From positions 1-64,000 of the forward strand of contig CATKXV010000006.1 of NCBI GenBank assembly GCA_949840955.1: a stretch of 64,000 bases of DNA, in the 5' to 3' direction. The notes beneath the pieces are model-generated. The model ran no database searches, was not told where the DNA came from, and saw nothing but the letters and a program-made list of their open reading frames with translations. This document shows, piece by piece, positions 46,742-55,890 of this stretch. The number at the start of each line of letters is the position of its first letter. Position 1 is the first letter of the stretch. The stretch comes from an uncultured Anaeroplasmataceae bacterium (GTDB lineage Bacteria > Bacillota_I > Bacilli_A > Acholeplasmatales > Anaeroplasmataceae). A program made the position numbers and the translations under genes.

Positions 46742-48646
46742 TTATTCCTTTTTCTTTTTAAACAATTTAATAATCACTCGAATAAATTTTATAGGTAAAG
46801 AAATAACCCATATAATAAATTGTATGATATATGGTAATATTGGAGATAACACACAAAAAAGAACAAAACACACAAACACTATAAGAATTATCTTAACAGT
46901 TCTTTTTAATATTTCAACCCAGCTCCAATTCTCAAATTCCTTAGGCGATTCAATATCTCCTATAATATCAATGTGGTTTGCCACCACAGGAATAACTGTA
47001 TAATTTCCCTCTTTTAAAAAGCTTAATTCTATAATATCAAAATCAAGAAAGACCGTTTCTTGAGCCATATAGGTTGTGTTATTTTTAACCATACTTTCTC
47101 CTTTTTTTTCTACAGAAAGCATACCACTAAAATAATCTGAACTTGCAAATCGAAATAAGTAAGTTGATTTATTCTTCGACTTTGCTTCAGTGTAATATTG
47201 CTTAAATAGGTTCACATCATTTTCATGAATTAGTAAATTATTAGAAATGGCAGAATTAGACGATAATAAGTCTACATCTTTAACTTGATAGATAGGCTCT
47301 ACCCCATATACTGACCCTTGTTGAGGAGTTTTTCCTGTAATTGTTGCCCACAAGCCATAATCTAAAACTTTATCCCACCAAGAATGATTTTCAGTATAGT
47401 TCAATAAATCAAAAGTATCGTTTGCGTCAATTTCTACACAATTATATCCTTTCGTTCTCCCCTCGTCCACTTCATCTTCAAAGAAGTGTTCAAATGAATT
47501 GTAAGTTTTTATCCAGTTTTTTAGCATATCACTAGATATAAAATCTTTTTTTATATCTTCTACAAGAAAAACATAGTCAATTATAGGACATTGATTATAT
47601 GAAGTTATCCAACATGGAGCTAGTATGGAGCCAATATTACCATTTTTAATATTATAAGACCATTTATAGGTTATATTTGTAGAAACACTTGAATTCCTAT
47701 CATAGCCCAAAGTATAGTCCAAAGAGTCTGTATACTCACCTATGTTTTTATCCATAAAAGCACGTAGCTTATACCCCATTTCTGTATCACTAGTCACAAT
47801 TATGGGGGATGTTTTTTGTTCGTTCCATTCTGCTTTAATTTTTTGAAGTTTTCCATATCCCTCTAATAAGGAATTATCTATACTAAAATAAACACTAGTC
47901 AACTGGTTTTGGTGGTCTTTTCCAAGAGAAGAACTTTCTGTTCTATAAAAAGTGCTTTTTACATCTAACTGAATTGTTTCTAAAATATTCATTTTACACT
48001 CAAGAGAGCTGTCCTTTGTTTTATCTAAATCACACCCTTTCGCAAAACCACTAAATTTACATGAAGCAGAACAATCAAAATCTAAAACAGAAACAGAATT
48101 ATCTTTTTGTTTTATGCTTAATTCTAAACTCGAAACATCATATTTTCTATAAGATTTTTGGGCTTGTGAATTTCTTGCAGTATTTTTTAGTTCATTCATC
48201 CAATCTACGACTTTATATTTATAAAACATTCCTTCGTAGTCTTTTTCTTCACTTTTATTTATAAAAAATAAATCAAACTTTCGATAGGATATTGCTTTAT
48301 CGTTTTCATCATATTTTATTGCTATTTGAATTTTATTTTCTTTATTTCTTTCTTCAATATTTAGTTTTGCCGGATTAAACAAATAAACATATAATCCAAA
48401 ATGATTCATTTCCTTTTCTTTATAGGTAAATCCATATTCTATAAAAGAAATAACTTGTATTTTTCTATTTTCATTAAATACGTAATCAGAAAAGTTAAAA
48501 GGTATACCATTTATACTAGTTGATTTTAAATCATCTAATACGGATGTTTCATCAATTGTTTTTCCAGTTTCAGCAGAAGAACTAATACTAAATATTAAGA
48601 AGAATACTGCAATAAGCATTGCAGTAAGTCTTTTTAATGTTTTCAA
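46742..48646 (-). CDS. large secreted, C-terminally anchored protein (pIII-like adsorption/tip protein candidate)
   Basis: Signal peptide, large ectodomain, C-terminal TM plus KKKKE tail; position upstream of Zot-like gene. Confidence 0.55.
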   Translation of the reverse strand: MKTLKRLTAMLIAVFFLIFSISSSAETGKTIDETSVLDDLKSTSINGIPFNFSDYVFNENRKIQVISFIEYGFTYKEKEMNHFGLYVYLFNPAKLNIEERNKENKIQIAIKYDENDKAISYRKFDLFFINKSEEKDYEGMFYKYKVVDWMNELKNTARNSQAQKSYRKYDVSSLELSIKQKDNSVSVLDFDCSASCKFSGFAKGCDLDKTKDSSLECKMNILETIQLDVKSTFYRTESSSLGKDHQNQLTSVYFSIDNSLLEGYGKLQKIKAEWNEQKTSPIIVTSDTEMGYKLRAFMDKNIGEYTDSLDYTLGYDRNSSVSTNITYKWSYNIKNGNIGSILAPCWITSYNQCPIIDYVFLVEDIKKDFISSDMLKNWIKTYNSFEHFFEDEVDEGRTKGYNCVEIDANDTFDLLNYTENHSWWDKVLDYGLWATITGKTPQQGSVYGVEPIYQVKDVDLLSSNSAISNNLLIHENDVNLFKQYYTEAKSKNKSTYLFRFASSDYFSGMLSVEKKGESMVKNNTTYMAQETVFLDFDIIELSFLKEGNYTVIPVVANHIDIIGDIESPKEFENWSWVEILKRTVKIILIVFVCFVLFCVLSPILPYIIQFIIWVISLPIKFIRVIIKLFKKKKE

Positions 48647-49233
48647 AATACCACCTCATCTTTATCGACATTTAAATCAAGAACGGGAATTTTATCTGTT
48701 TTAAAATTAATATTAATTCTATTCTTTTTGCTTGATATAACTAATTTAAAATAGACATTTTTAGTGGTATCTGGAATATTCTCTTGACTCGTGTTTAAAT
48801 ATAAATTAGAAGTGTTATAATATTTTTTTAATACATCTTCAATCAACACAGTTCGTAAATTAATTGTAAATTCTTTTTCATTACAATCTATTTCAAAAGC
48901 ACTAGTTAAATCCAAATTGTTTTCATAGTTATACCGATTTCCATTCATAATATATTCAAAGTTATTTTCCTTATCAATTTTAGAATAAATTCTGACTTGA
49001 TATTCTTGTGACGTAAAAGGAATCACACTTTTAACTTGAAATTTATTCTCTTCATAAATTGATAAAACAATTTCATTTTCGCTTTCAGCTATTGTTTCTC
49101 CTTTGAATTTTAAATAAAAATCTTTTTTATTTCCCGCATAAAGTAAACTAATTGTTCCAGCCAATCCTGATAACAGAAGAACCACGAAAATAACAAAAAC
49201 AATTTTTTTTATTTTTTTCACACTAAACACCAC
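48643..49233 (-). CDS. membrane-anchored phage structural candidate (196 aa)
   Basis: N-terminal TM; overlaps next gene by 4 nt. Confidence 0.5.
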   Translation of the reverse strand: MVFSVKKIKKIVFVIFVVLLLSGLAGTISLLYAGNKKDFYLKFKGETIAESENEIVLSIYEENKFQVKSVIPFTSQEYQVRIYSKIDKENNFEYIMNGNRYNYENNLDLTSAFEIDCNEKEFTINLRTVLIEDVLKKYYNTSNLYLNTSQENIPDTTKNVYFKLVISSKKNRININFKTDKIPVLDLNVDKDEVVF

Positions 49234-49245
49234 CTCATTTTATTG

Positions 49246-50397
49246 TCAAAATAAAACTTCATTTTCGCTTATATCTAATGAATTAGCTACTATCCAAAAT
49301 CTTGCTTCTAAATATTTATAAGAAGTATTAATAACATTATTTCTGTTTTTATAATAAATTTTAAATCCAATAAACCTAGTATTTATTTCTTCACTAAATT
49401 CTTTTGCATATCCAAGAAATTCATTTAATATTCTTTTTCCAGCTTCATTATTCACATGATTTCCTAAATTACTAATTAAATAATCATAAAAATTCACATC
49501 ATTAAATCTAACTTCGGAATTTGAAAATTCGTGTATTAATTCTGGTATTTCCATATTTTTATTTTCTTTTAACCAATCTAAGAATATTTCACTAAATACA
49601 AGCTCATAGGATACTATTGAAGTGTAATATGCCTTTGTGCCATATGTTAAAGATACAATCTCATCATCAGTTTCTCCATCATATATCCAATAATAAAGAC
49701 CATATTCATTGCACACTTTTCTTTCGTTAGAAATATATAACCAATCAACCCCATCGAGGCCCATACCGTCTGCAATATTCTCCACTTCAAGAGAACCATC
49801 AATAGGAGTTCCATCTCCTGCATCTTGAACATATAAATAATCTAAAAGAACTACTTTTTCAAGTTTACTTATAGTTTCTTTACAAACTAGTTCTATTGAA
49901 ACGAAAAAATTATTTTTACATTTTAAAGTAACTTCGTTCTCTTTTTCTGATATTAATAATTCAACATAATTCGTGGCACTTTCTACAACACCATCATAAG
50001 TTAAATAATTTTCTAATTGACCGCGTTGAACATCTGTTTGAGGTGCCCACCTTAAAAACCAAGATAATTTATAAGTTGCATAAGAAGGAAGCACATCAGC
50101 TTTTATTTTAACTCCCTCACTTGCTTTTACACTATTTTCAACTGTAGCTGTAAAGCCTAATTTTTTAGGCATAGAATAAACTACATCACTCGATAATGAC
50201 GTTCCGTTCTCATCAATAACGAAACAATCATTTGACGTTTCAGTTTTTTCTTCGGTATCTGGCTCCTTATCGAACCAGCCGTAAGGGTTCCAATCTGTAA
50301 AACCCTTAGTGATTGCCATAAGCACACCACAGCCAAGAATTAAAATGATAAATACAATTATAATTGTTTTTGCTGTATTTTTTTGTTTTCTGTTCAT
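49246..50397 (-). CDS. membrane-anchored phage structural candidate (383 aa)
   Basis: N-terminal TM module ending LMAITKGFTDWNPYGWF shared with next upstream gene. Confidence 0.5.
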   Translation of the reverse strand: MNRKQKNTAKTIIIVFIILILGCGVLMAITKGFTDWNPYGWFDKEPDTEEKTETSNDCFVIDENGTSLSSDVVYSMPKKLGFTATVENSVKASEGVKIKADVLPSYATYKLSWFLRWAPQTDVQRGQLENYLTYDGVVESATNYVELLISEKENEVTLKCKNNFFVSIELVCKETISKLEKVVLLDYLYVQDAGDGTPIDGSLEVENIADGMGLDGVDWLYISNERKVCNEYGLYYWIYDGETDDEIVSLTYGTKAYYTSIVSYELVFSEIFLDWLKENKNMEIPELIHEFSNSEVRFNDVNFYDYLISNLGNHVNNEAGKRILNEFLGYAKEFSEEINTRFIGFKIYYKNRNNVINTSYKYLEARFWIVANSLDISENEVLF

Positions 50398-50421
50398 TTG
50401 TTCTTACCTCAATTCTTTTAA

Positions 50422-50688
50422 TTATTCATAGACGACTTCTACATTGTCGCCTAGAGTAAAGCTTGTAGGAGTAGTAGTAGACTCATTTTCCTTTTCGTCT
50501 AATTTTACGTTCTCCTCTGGTTCTTGTTGGTCTGGTTGATTATTAAACCAGCCGTAAGGATTCCAGTCTGTAAAGCCCTTAGTGATTGCCATTGCAACCC
50601 CAGTTCCTAAAATTAAAATAGCAAAAACTAGAATACCAGTTTTTACTGCACCTTTCTTTTTTTGATTTGAATAATATTTTTTACTCAT
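50422..50688 (-). CDS. 88-aa single-TM protein, coat protein candidate
   Basis: KTGILVFAILILGTGVAMAITKGFTDWNPYGWF plus acidic tail. Confidence 0.5.
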   Translation of the reverse strand: MSKKYYSNQKKKGAVKTGILVFAILILGTGVAMAITKGFTDWNPYGWFNNQPDQQEPEENVKLDEKENESTTTPTSFTLGDNVEVVYE

Positions 50689-50729
50689 TTTTTCTTTTCC
50701 TTTCTGTTTTTAAATTTTTATTAAATATA

Positions 50730-50763
50730 GTTTCCTAATGGATCTAATTATCCACTAGGAAAC
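50730..50763 (-). repeat. GGATAANTAGATCC hairpin, copy 4
   Basis: Plus strand GTTTCCTAATGGATCTAATTATCCACTAGGAAAC. Confidence 0.85.
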
Positions 50764-50767
50764 TTTT

Positions 50768-50787
50768 TTTGACATTGTATTGTCAAA
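50768..50787. repeat. TTTGACA-N6-TGTCAAA palindrome
   Basis: TTTGACA-TTGTAT-TGTCAAA. Confidence 0.85.
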
Positions 50788-50846
50788 CGATTATTTATTC
50801 ATTTTATCTTTAAAAAATCTTAAATAACCATTAAGAAATAAAACAC

Positions 50847-51077
50847 CTATTTAGTTTTCTTAGGATATTTTCGCGGATGTTTTGACTTATAAGCTTTCGC
50901 ATTATCACTACGAGCTTGTAAGTAACCAATCCTATAAGACCTATCAGTAGGTGTCAATTTTTTTCCAGTTTCTTCCACTTTACCAGCTTTAAGTTGTTTT
51001 GAATATCTAGTCCCTTTTTCAGCCGGATTGCGCAAAACAATTGTCTTTCCGTTTTTGGTCTTAAAATACTTAGCCAT
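50847..51077 (-). CDS. small basic protein (76 aa)
   Basis: MAKYFKTKNGKTIVLRNPAEKG...LTPTDRSYRIGYLQARSDNAKAYK. Confidence 0.6.
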   Translation of the reverse strand: MAKYFKTKNGKTIVLRNPAEKGTRYSKQLKAGKVEETGKKLTPTDRSYRIGYLQARSDNAKAYKSKHPRKYPKKTK

Positions 51078-51146
51078 AGACTTTGCCCCCTTTCTTCAAA
51101 AATAGAAATTAAACATTTCTCTAAAGACCGATTTTTCATCAATCTT

Positions 51147-51172
51147 AATTTTGACATTTGGTTGTCAAAATT
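51147..51172. repeat. TTTGACA-N6-TGTCAAA palindrome
   Basis: AATTTTGACA-TTTGGT-TGTCAAAATT (10-bp arms). Confidence 0.85.
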
Positions 51173-51303
51173 TAAAAAGGGGATAAGGTTTTACCTCGTC
51201 CCCTTTTGGTGTATCTTTACAATAACAGATAGAAGACAATATTGTTTTGATACACCCTTATATTTCAAGTTGGCGAGGTATAACCAGCATTGAAATCTTT
51301 ATA

Positions 51304-51747
51304 TTAGTTATCGCCAGCGTCTTCGCCGTCTTCGTCTTCGACTTTGATTTCGGCTTGCAAATCATTAAAGAGCTTATCCAGTAATGCCGAATTGCTTTCA
51401 CCACTTGGTATTACACGCGCTCTTAAATCTCCAGCTTCATTTACAACCTCATAACGATAGGTTGTCGTTTTACGGCCAGTTGTCATATCTCGATTGATTT
51501 TTGCAATCTTATATAATTCAACTTGCTTTCTATCCTCGAAAACCATATCCAGAACGTCATACATTCCGTTGTCATTTCTTGGAACGTCCATACGGATACG
51601 CTTTTCTACAAATTCGCCTCTTACACGGAAGAAGCCTTTTACGAAATAGTTCGCATAATCACGTCCGTTAACGTGAACGAACTCTCTTTCTAAATAAATA
51701 ACTTTGTTTTGGTCCTTTTCTGTTGTTTTGTTGTTGTCCTTTGCCAT
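51304..51747 (-). CDS. ssDNA-binding-like protein (147 aa, acidic tail)
   Basis: Beta-rich body and acidic C-terminus EIKVEDEDGEDAGDN; first gene of the minus-strand module as in filamentous phages. Confidence 0.5.
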   Translation of the reverse strand: MAKDNNKTTEKDQNKVIYLEREFVHVNGRDYANYFVKGFFRVRGEFVEKRIRMDVPRNDNGMYDVLDMVFEDRKQVELYKIAKINRDMTTGRKTTTYRYEVVNEAGDLRARVIPSGESNSALLDKLFNDLQAEIKVEDEDGEDAGDN

Positions 51748-51882
51748 TTCTGTTCAGTTCCTTTCGATTTCTAATGTTTTATTTAATGTTTTCTCTTATG
51801 GGCTACCTCTAACCATAAAAAGAAAAGGAGTGCCAGATAAATAACGTATCGTTATCTACTGACACACCTATTGTATCAAAAC

Positions 51883-51908
51883 ATTATTATAACATATTCT
51901 TTATAAAA
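51883..51908. repeat. right 26-bp direct repeat (attR-like)
   Basis: ATTATTATAACATATTCTTTATAAAA, identical to 36372-36397. Confidence 0.85.
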
Positions 51909-52070
51909 ACAATTGATTTTTTAAAAAATTGTGTTATACTCCATCTTTTTTTTCTTTTTTTTTACATAAAAACGTTAAAAAAACAAAAAAAGCATTTATT
52001 TTGTAAGCGTTTTATTATATACTATATATACCCTAAGAAGTTTGTTTAAGAAAAAAGAAAGGAATTATTT

Positions 52071-54158
52071 ATGAGTAATGAAAGTATTATTATTCTTTCA
52101 TGTGTAATGTGTGCAGCGGTTGTCACACTTGCATATGTCTTTATTTTGTTTCATAGAGTAAGCAGAATAAAAATTAACAACCCAAAGGTTGAGGAGATAT
52201 CCAATTATATTCATCAAGGAGCAATTGCTTTTCTAAAAAGAGAATATTTGATTATCGTTCCATTTGTACTTATATTTGCAATATTGCTTACGGTTTTAGG
52301 CTTTATTCCCGCTTTTTCTAATGCTGAGGGAGTAGGCTATAAATCAGCAATATGCTTTATTGTTGGTGCTTGTTTTTCTGGTATTGCTGGTTGGATTGGT
52401 ATGCTTACTGCAACAAAGGCTAACGCAAGAACAGCGATAAAAGCAAATGAAGAAGGAATGTCCCAAGCATTAAATACGTCCTTTAGTGGTGGTGCTATTT
52501 TAGGCTTGACCGTTGCAGGACTAGGACTGCTTGGATTAACTGGACTATTCTTTGCTGCGTATGCTTTATTTGATTTGCCTGAGGCAGCTAAGGTAGTTAG
52601 TGGATATGGATTGGGGTGCTCCATGATTGCTTTATTTGCTCGCGTTGGTGGAGGAATCTATACAAAAGCTGCGGATGTTGGTGCTGATTTGGTTGGCAAA
52701 ATCGAAACAGGAATTCCCGAGGATGATCCTAGAAATCCTGCAACAATAGCAGATAATGTGGGAGATAATGTGGGAGACATTGCTGGAATGGGCTCTGATT
52801 TAACAGAATCCTATGTTGGATCAATTATATCAGTTTTAACTATTGCTGCAACAATGATTGTGGGTAATGTAGATTTTCTTAAAAATTTTATGTTTCCTTT
52901 GATGATTGCAGGTGTAGGAGCGATTGCCTCAGTTTTAGCTGTTATCTTTATTCGTATACGACAGTGGAAAAATCCACATAAGGCACTGAATATTGCGACC
53001 TATGTTGCAACAGGTCTAGTCATCATTGCGACCTTATTTATTAGTCTTTTCTATATGAAATCCATCAAACCCTTCTTTGCTGTATTGGCAGGCTTACTGG
53101 CAGGAATCTTAGTTGGTTTTATTGCAGAGATTTATACCTCAAGTGATTATAAGGAGGTAAAGCGAATTGCCCATGAATCTCAAACGGGGCATGCTACTAA
53201 TATCATCGCGGGTATAGGCAGTGGTATGAAATCAACAGGATTAACCATCTTGGCTTTAGTGGTTGCTATTGGTATTTCATATTTTGTTTGTGGAAGCTAT
53301 GGTATTGCTTTAGCAGCCGTTGGAATGCTTTCTACCTGTGGGATCACGGTTTCAGTTGATGGATATGGTCCGATTAGTGATAATGCTGGTGGTATTGCTC
53401 AAATGGCTCACTTAGATCCACATGTAAGAGAAATCACAGATAAATTGGATTCTGTTGGGAATACTACAGCAGCTATTGGTAAGGGATTTTGTATTGGTTC
53501 GGCAACACTGACATCCTTAGCCTTAATCGTGGGTTATTTTTCAGCCTGTGGGGTTGATTTGATTGATATTTCTAATCCTGTATTTATTGTTGGATTATTG
53601 ATAGGTGCTATGCTTCCTTACCTATTCAGCTCTCTTGTTATCGCCTCCGTTGGTCGGGCTGCTAATAAAATGATAGAAGAGGTTCGAGGCCAGTTTGCTG
53701 ATGATCCAGACATATTAGAGGGAAAATCCAATCCGGATTATGCAAAATGCGTTGATATATCCACTAAGGCCTCATTAAAGGAAATGATTTTACCAGGAGC
53801 AATTGCTTTATTTGCTCCAATTATCGCAGGTCTTATTTTAGGGAAATATGGATTAGGAGGTATCCTAATTGGAGGGCTACTTTCTGCGATTATGTTGGCT
53901 GTGTTTATGGCAAATTCTGGTGGAGCATGGGATAATGCTAAGAAATATATTGAAGAGGATCATTTTGGAGGTAAGGGCTCAGAAACGCATCACGCGGCTA
54001 TCACAGGAGATACCGTGGGAGATCCTTTAAAGGATACAGCGGGTCCTGCAATGGATATTTTAATTAAGCTTATGTCTATCATATCTTTGATTATCGCTCC
54101 CCTATTAATGAATTATGAATGTCTTTGGGATTTGATTGTAAAATGGATTAATAAATAG
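52071..54158 (+). CDS. hppA: membrane-bound ion-pumping pyrophosphatase, K+-dependent type
   Basis: DVGADLVGK, DNVGDNVGD; GNTTAAIGKG has Ala at the position typical of K+-dependent forms. Confidence 0.95.
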   Translation: MSNESIIILSCVMCAAVVTLAYVFILFHRVSRIKINNPKVEEISNYIHQGAIAFLKREYLIIVPFVLIFAILLTVLGFIPAFSNAEGVGYKSAICFIVGACFSGIAGWIGMLTATKANARTAIKANEEGMSQALNTSFSGGAILGLTVAGLGLLGLTGLFFAAYALFDLPEAAKVVSGYGLGCSMIALFARVGGGIYTKAADVGADLVGKIETGIPEDDPRNPATIADNVGDNVGDIAGMGSDLTESYVGSIISVLTIAATMIVGNVDFLKNFMFPLMIAGVGAIASVLAVIFIRIRQWKNPHKALNIATYVATGLVIIATLFISLFYMKSIKPFFAVLAGLLAGILVGFIAEIYTSSDYKEVKRIAHESQTGHATNIIAGIGSGMKSTGLTILALVVAIGISYFVCGSYGIALAAVGMLSTCGITVSVDGYGPISDNAGGIAQMAHLDPHVREITDKLDSVGNTTAAIGKGFCIGSATLTSLALIVGYFSACGVDLIDISNPVFIVGLLIGAMLPYLFSSLVIASVGRAANKMIEEVRGQFADDPDILEGKSNPDYAKCVDISTKASLKEMILPGAIALFAPIIAGLILGKYGLGGILIGGLLSAIMLAVFMANSGGAWDNAKKYIEEDHFGGKGSETHHAAITGDTVGDPLKDTAGPAMDILIKLMSIISLIIAPLLMNYECLWDLIVKWINK

Positions 54159-54167
54159 AAGCTAAAA

Positions 54168-54201
54168 AATAATGGACGATTGCTTTTAATCGTCCATTAT
54201 T
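54168..54201. terminator. bidirectional terminator
   Basis: AATAATGGACGATT-GCTTTT-AATCGTCCATTATT. Confidence 0.8.
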
Positions 54202-54204
54202 TAT

Positions 54205-54939
54205 TTATCCTAGCATGACATCTAATATCATCATAATGACAAATCCAATACAAATTCCTATATTACAGATATGCCCATGAGAGGAGGGAATGAGTTCATC
54301 AACGACAACGAAAACCATTGCTCCTGCGGCAAAGCTTAATAAGTAAGGCATCGTTGGTGTAATATATATCATTAAAAGATAGGCTATAATACTTGCAATG
54401 GGTTCAACAACTCCAGAAAGAAATCCCTTCCAAAAGGCTTTAAGTCGAGAGTGCTCTGGGACTAGATTTAAAGAGATAATACTTCCTTCTGGTATGTTTT
54501 GTATTCCTATTCCAAAGCTAAGGGCTAAAGCAGTTGTTGCTAGGAACGCATCTCCACTCATTGCTGCAGCAAAGGCAACTCCTACAGATAATCCCTCAGG
54601 GATATTATGAATTACCACGGCTAAATTTAGCATATTGATATTTTTTTTAATTTTTTTTGCTACAAAAATATCAAAGAGCATTATGAGGAGCATCCCTGCA
54701 ATAAAGCCTATGGCTGCAGGAATATAGCAGGTATAGGGGTTATCTCCAGATAACTCAATAGCCGGGATAATTAAACTCCAAATTGAAGCTGCAAGCATTA
54801 CTCCAGCAGCAAATCCTTGAAGCAGATTTTTTAGATTCGGGTGAATTTGTTTTTTTACTAGGAAAACGAATAAAGAACCGAGTGTTGTACCTAAAAGTGG
54901 AATTAAAAATCCCAAAATTAAAATTTGCATTTTTCTCAC
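54205..54939 (-). CDS. ZIP family metal transporter
   Basis: VVIHNIPEGLSVGVAFAAA; IGIQNIPEGSIISL. Confidence 0.88.
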   Translation of the reverse strand: MRKMQILILGFLIPLLGTTLGSLFVFLVKKQIHPNLKNLLQGFAAGVMLAASIWSLIIPAIELSGDNPYTCYIPAAIGFIAGMLLIMLFDIFVAKKIKKNINMLNLAVVIHNIPEGLSVGVAFAAAMSGDAFLATTALALSFGIGIQNIPEGSIISLNLVPEHSRLKAFWKGFLSGVVEPIASIIAYLLMIYITPTMPYLLSFAAGAMVFVVVDELIPSSHGHICNIGICIGFVIMMILDVMLG

Positions 54940-55051
54940 CTATTATTATTAGTATGATAAATTCTAGATTGGTTATAGGTTTTTCTAAAAAAAATGTAAA
55001 ATTTGTAAAAAAATATGCTATAATTAGAATTTAGAAAAGAGGTTAAATGCT

Positions 55052-55885
55052 ATGGAAAAGATTACTTACAAAAAATCCTTATCTGCAAAGCTTATTTTAA
55101 GCCAGGAGTTAATTCCCTATTATCAAATGATTAAGGATGCCTGTAATACGCATTATAGGATAACAACTCGTATGAGCTTTGGAAAAGAGACTATATCCTA
55201 TGGAAAAGTAAAAATTGCAATGCTGAAGGTAGTGAAGAATATCCATTTATATCTAGCTTTAGATCCAAAGGATTATCAAAATACCAAATATTCTTTTAAG
55301 GATATGTCTTTAACCAAGCAGGGAGAGGTATATCCTATGCGTGTTATAATCAAGGGCTCTAGAAGCTTAAAATATGCACTCGAGCTTTTAGAGGATGCGT
55401 TCCATAAGGCGGGAGCGAATACCTTTTGTATTGCAGAGGATATCAACTACCAGCACTTATTTTATCCTCGAGGCTTTGATGTGTTGTTAGGAGAAGGTCT
55501 TATTAAAAAGAATATCAAAAGGATAAAGGATGAAAAGCCTATGGATTCTTTTGAAGCAGAGGAAGAGGAAACTTTAGCTAGAGTTACAGTTTCTGCAAAG
55601 CTACTTTATGATGCCAAAGGAGCAGCAAAAAAGCTTTATATTATAACCAATCTTTCCTCATGGGATCCTTCAAAGGCAATACCTATGAAAAAACAAAAGG
55701 ATGGAAGCTTTTTAGCAAATTTCAATGTCCCTAAAAATACACATTTAGAATTTAAAATCTGTAAAGAGGAAGCTTGGGAAAATGTCGAAAAGGGCATTTG
55801 GAAGGAAGAAATAATAAATCATTATTATTATGTTACAGAGGATATTGAGGTAGAGGATTTAATTCATAATTTTCGAAAGGATTAA
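55052..55885 (+). CDS. uncharacterised N-terminal domain fused to C-terminal CBM20-like domain
   Basis: KKLYIITNLSSWDPSKAIPMKKQKDGSFLANFNVPKNTHLEFKICKEEAWENVEKGIW resembles the 101-aa CBM20-like protein. Confidence 0.6.
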   Translation: MEKITYKKSLSAKLILSQELIPYYQMIKDACNTHYRITTRMSFGKETISYGKVKIAMLKVVKNIHLYLALDPKDYQNTKYSFKDMSLTKQGEVYPMRVIIKGSRSLKYALELLEDAFHKAGANTFCIAEDINYQHLFYPRGFDVLLGEGLIKKNIKRIKDEKPMDSFEAEEEETLARVTVSAKLLYDAKGAAKKLYIITNLSSWDPSKAIPMKKQKDGSFLANFNVPKNTHLEFKICKEEAWENVEKGIWKEEIINHYYYVTEDIEVEDLIHNFRKD

Positions 55886-55890
55886 AGCAA

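Larger units (their letters stand above)
36372..51908. mobile_element. inovirus-like (filamentous phage) prophage / integrated element, ~15.5 kb
   Basis: 26-bp direct repeats at both ends; HUH Rep, Zot/pI-like ATPase, ssDNA-binding-like protein, small one-TM coat candidates, pIII-like surface protein and transposase; repeat families confined to this interval. Confidence 0.82.

Noticed and set aside
37600-51200. CRISPR array from the recurring short repeats
   Set aside because: Repeats are dispersed, palindromic and irregularly spaced, with no cas genes.
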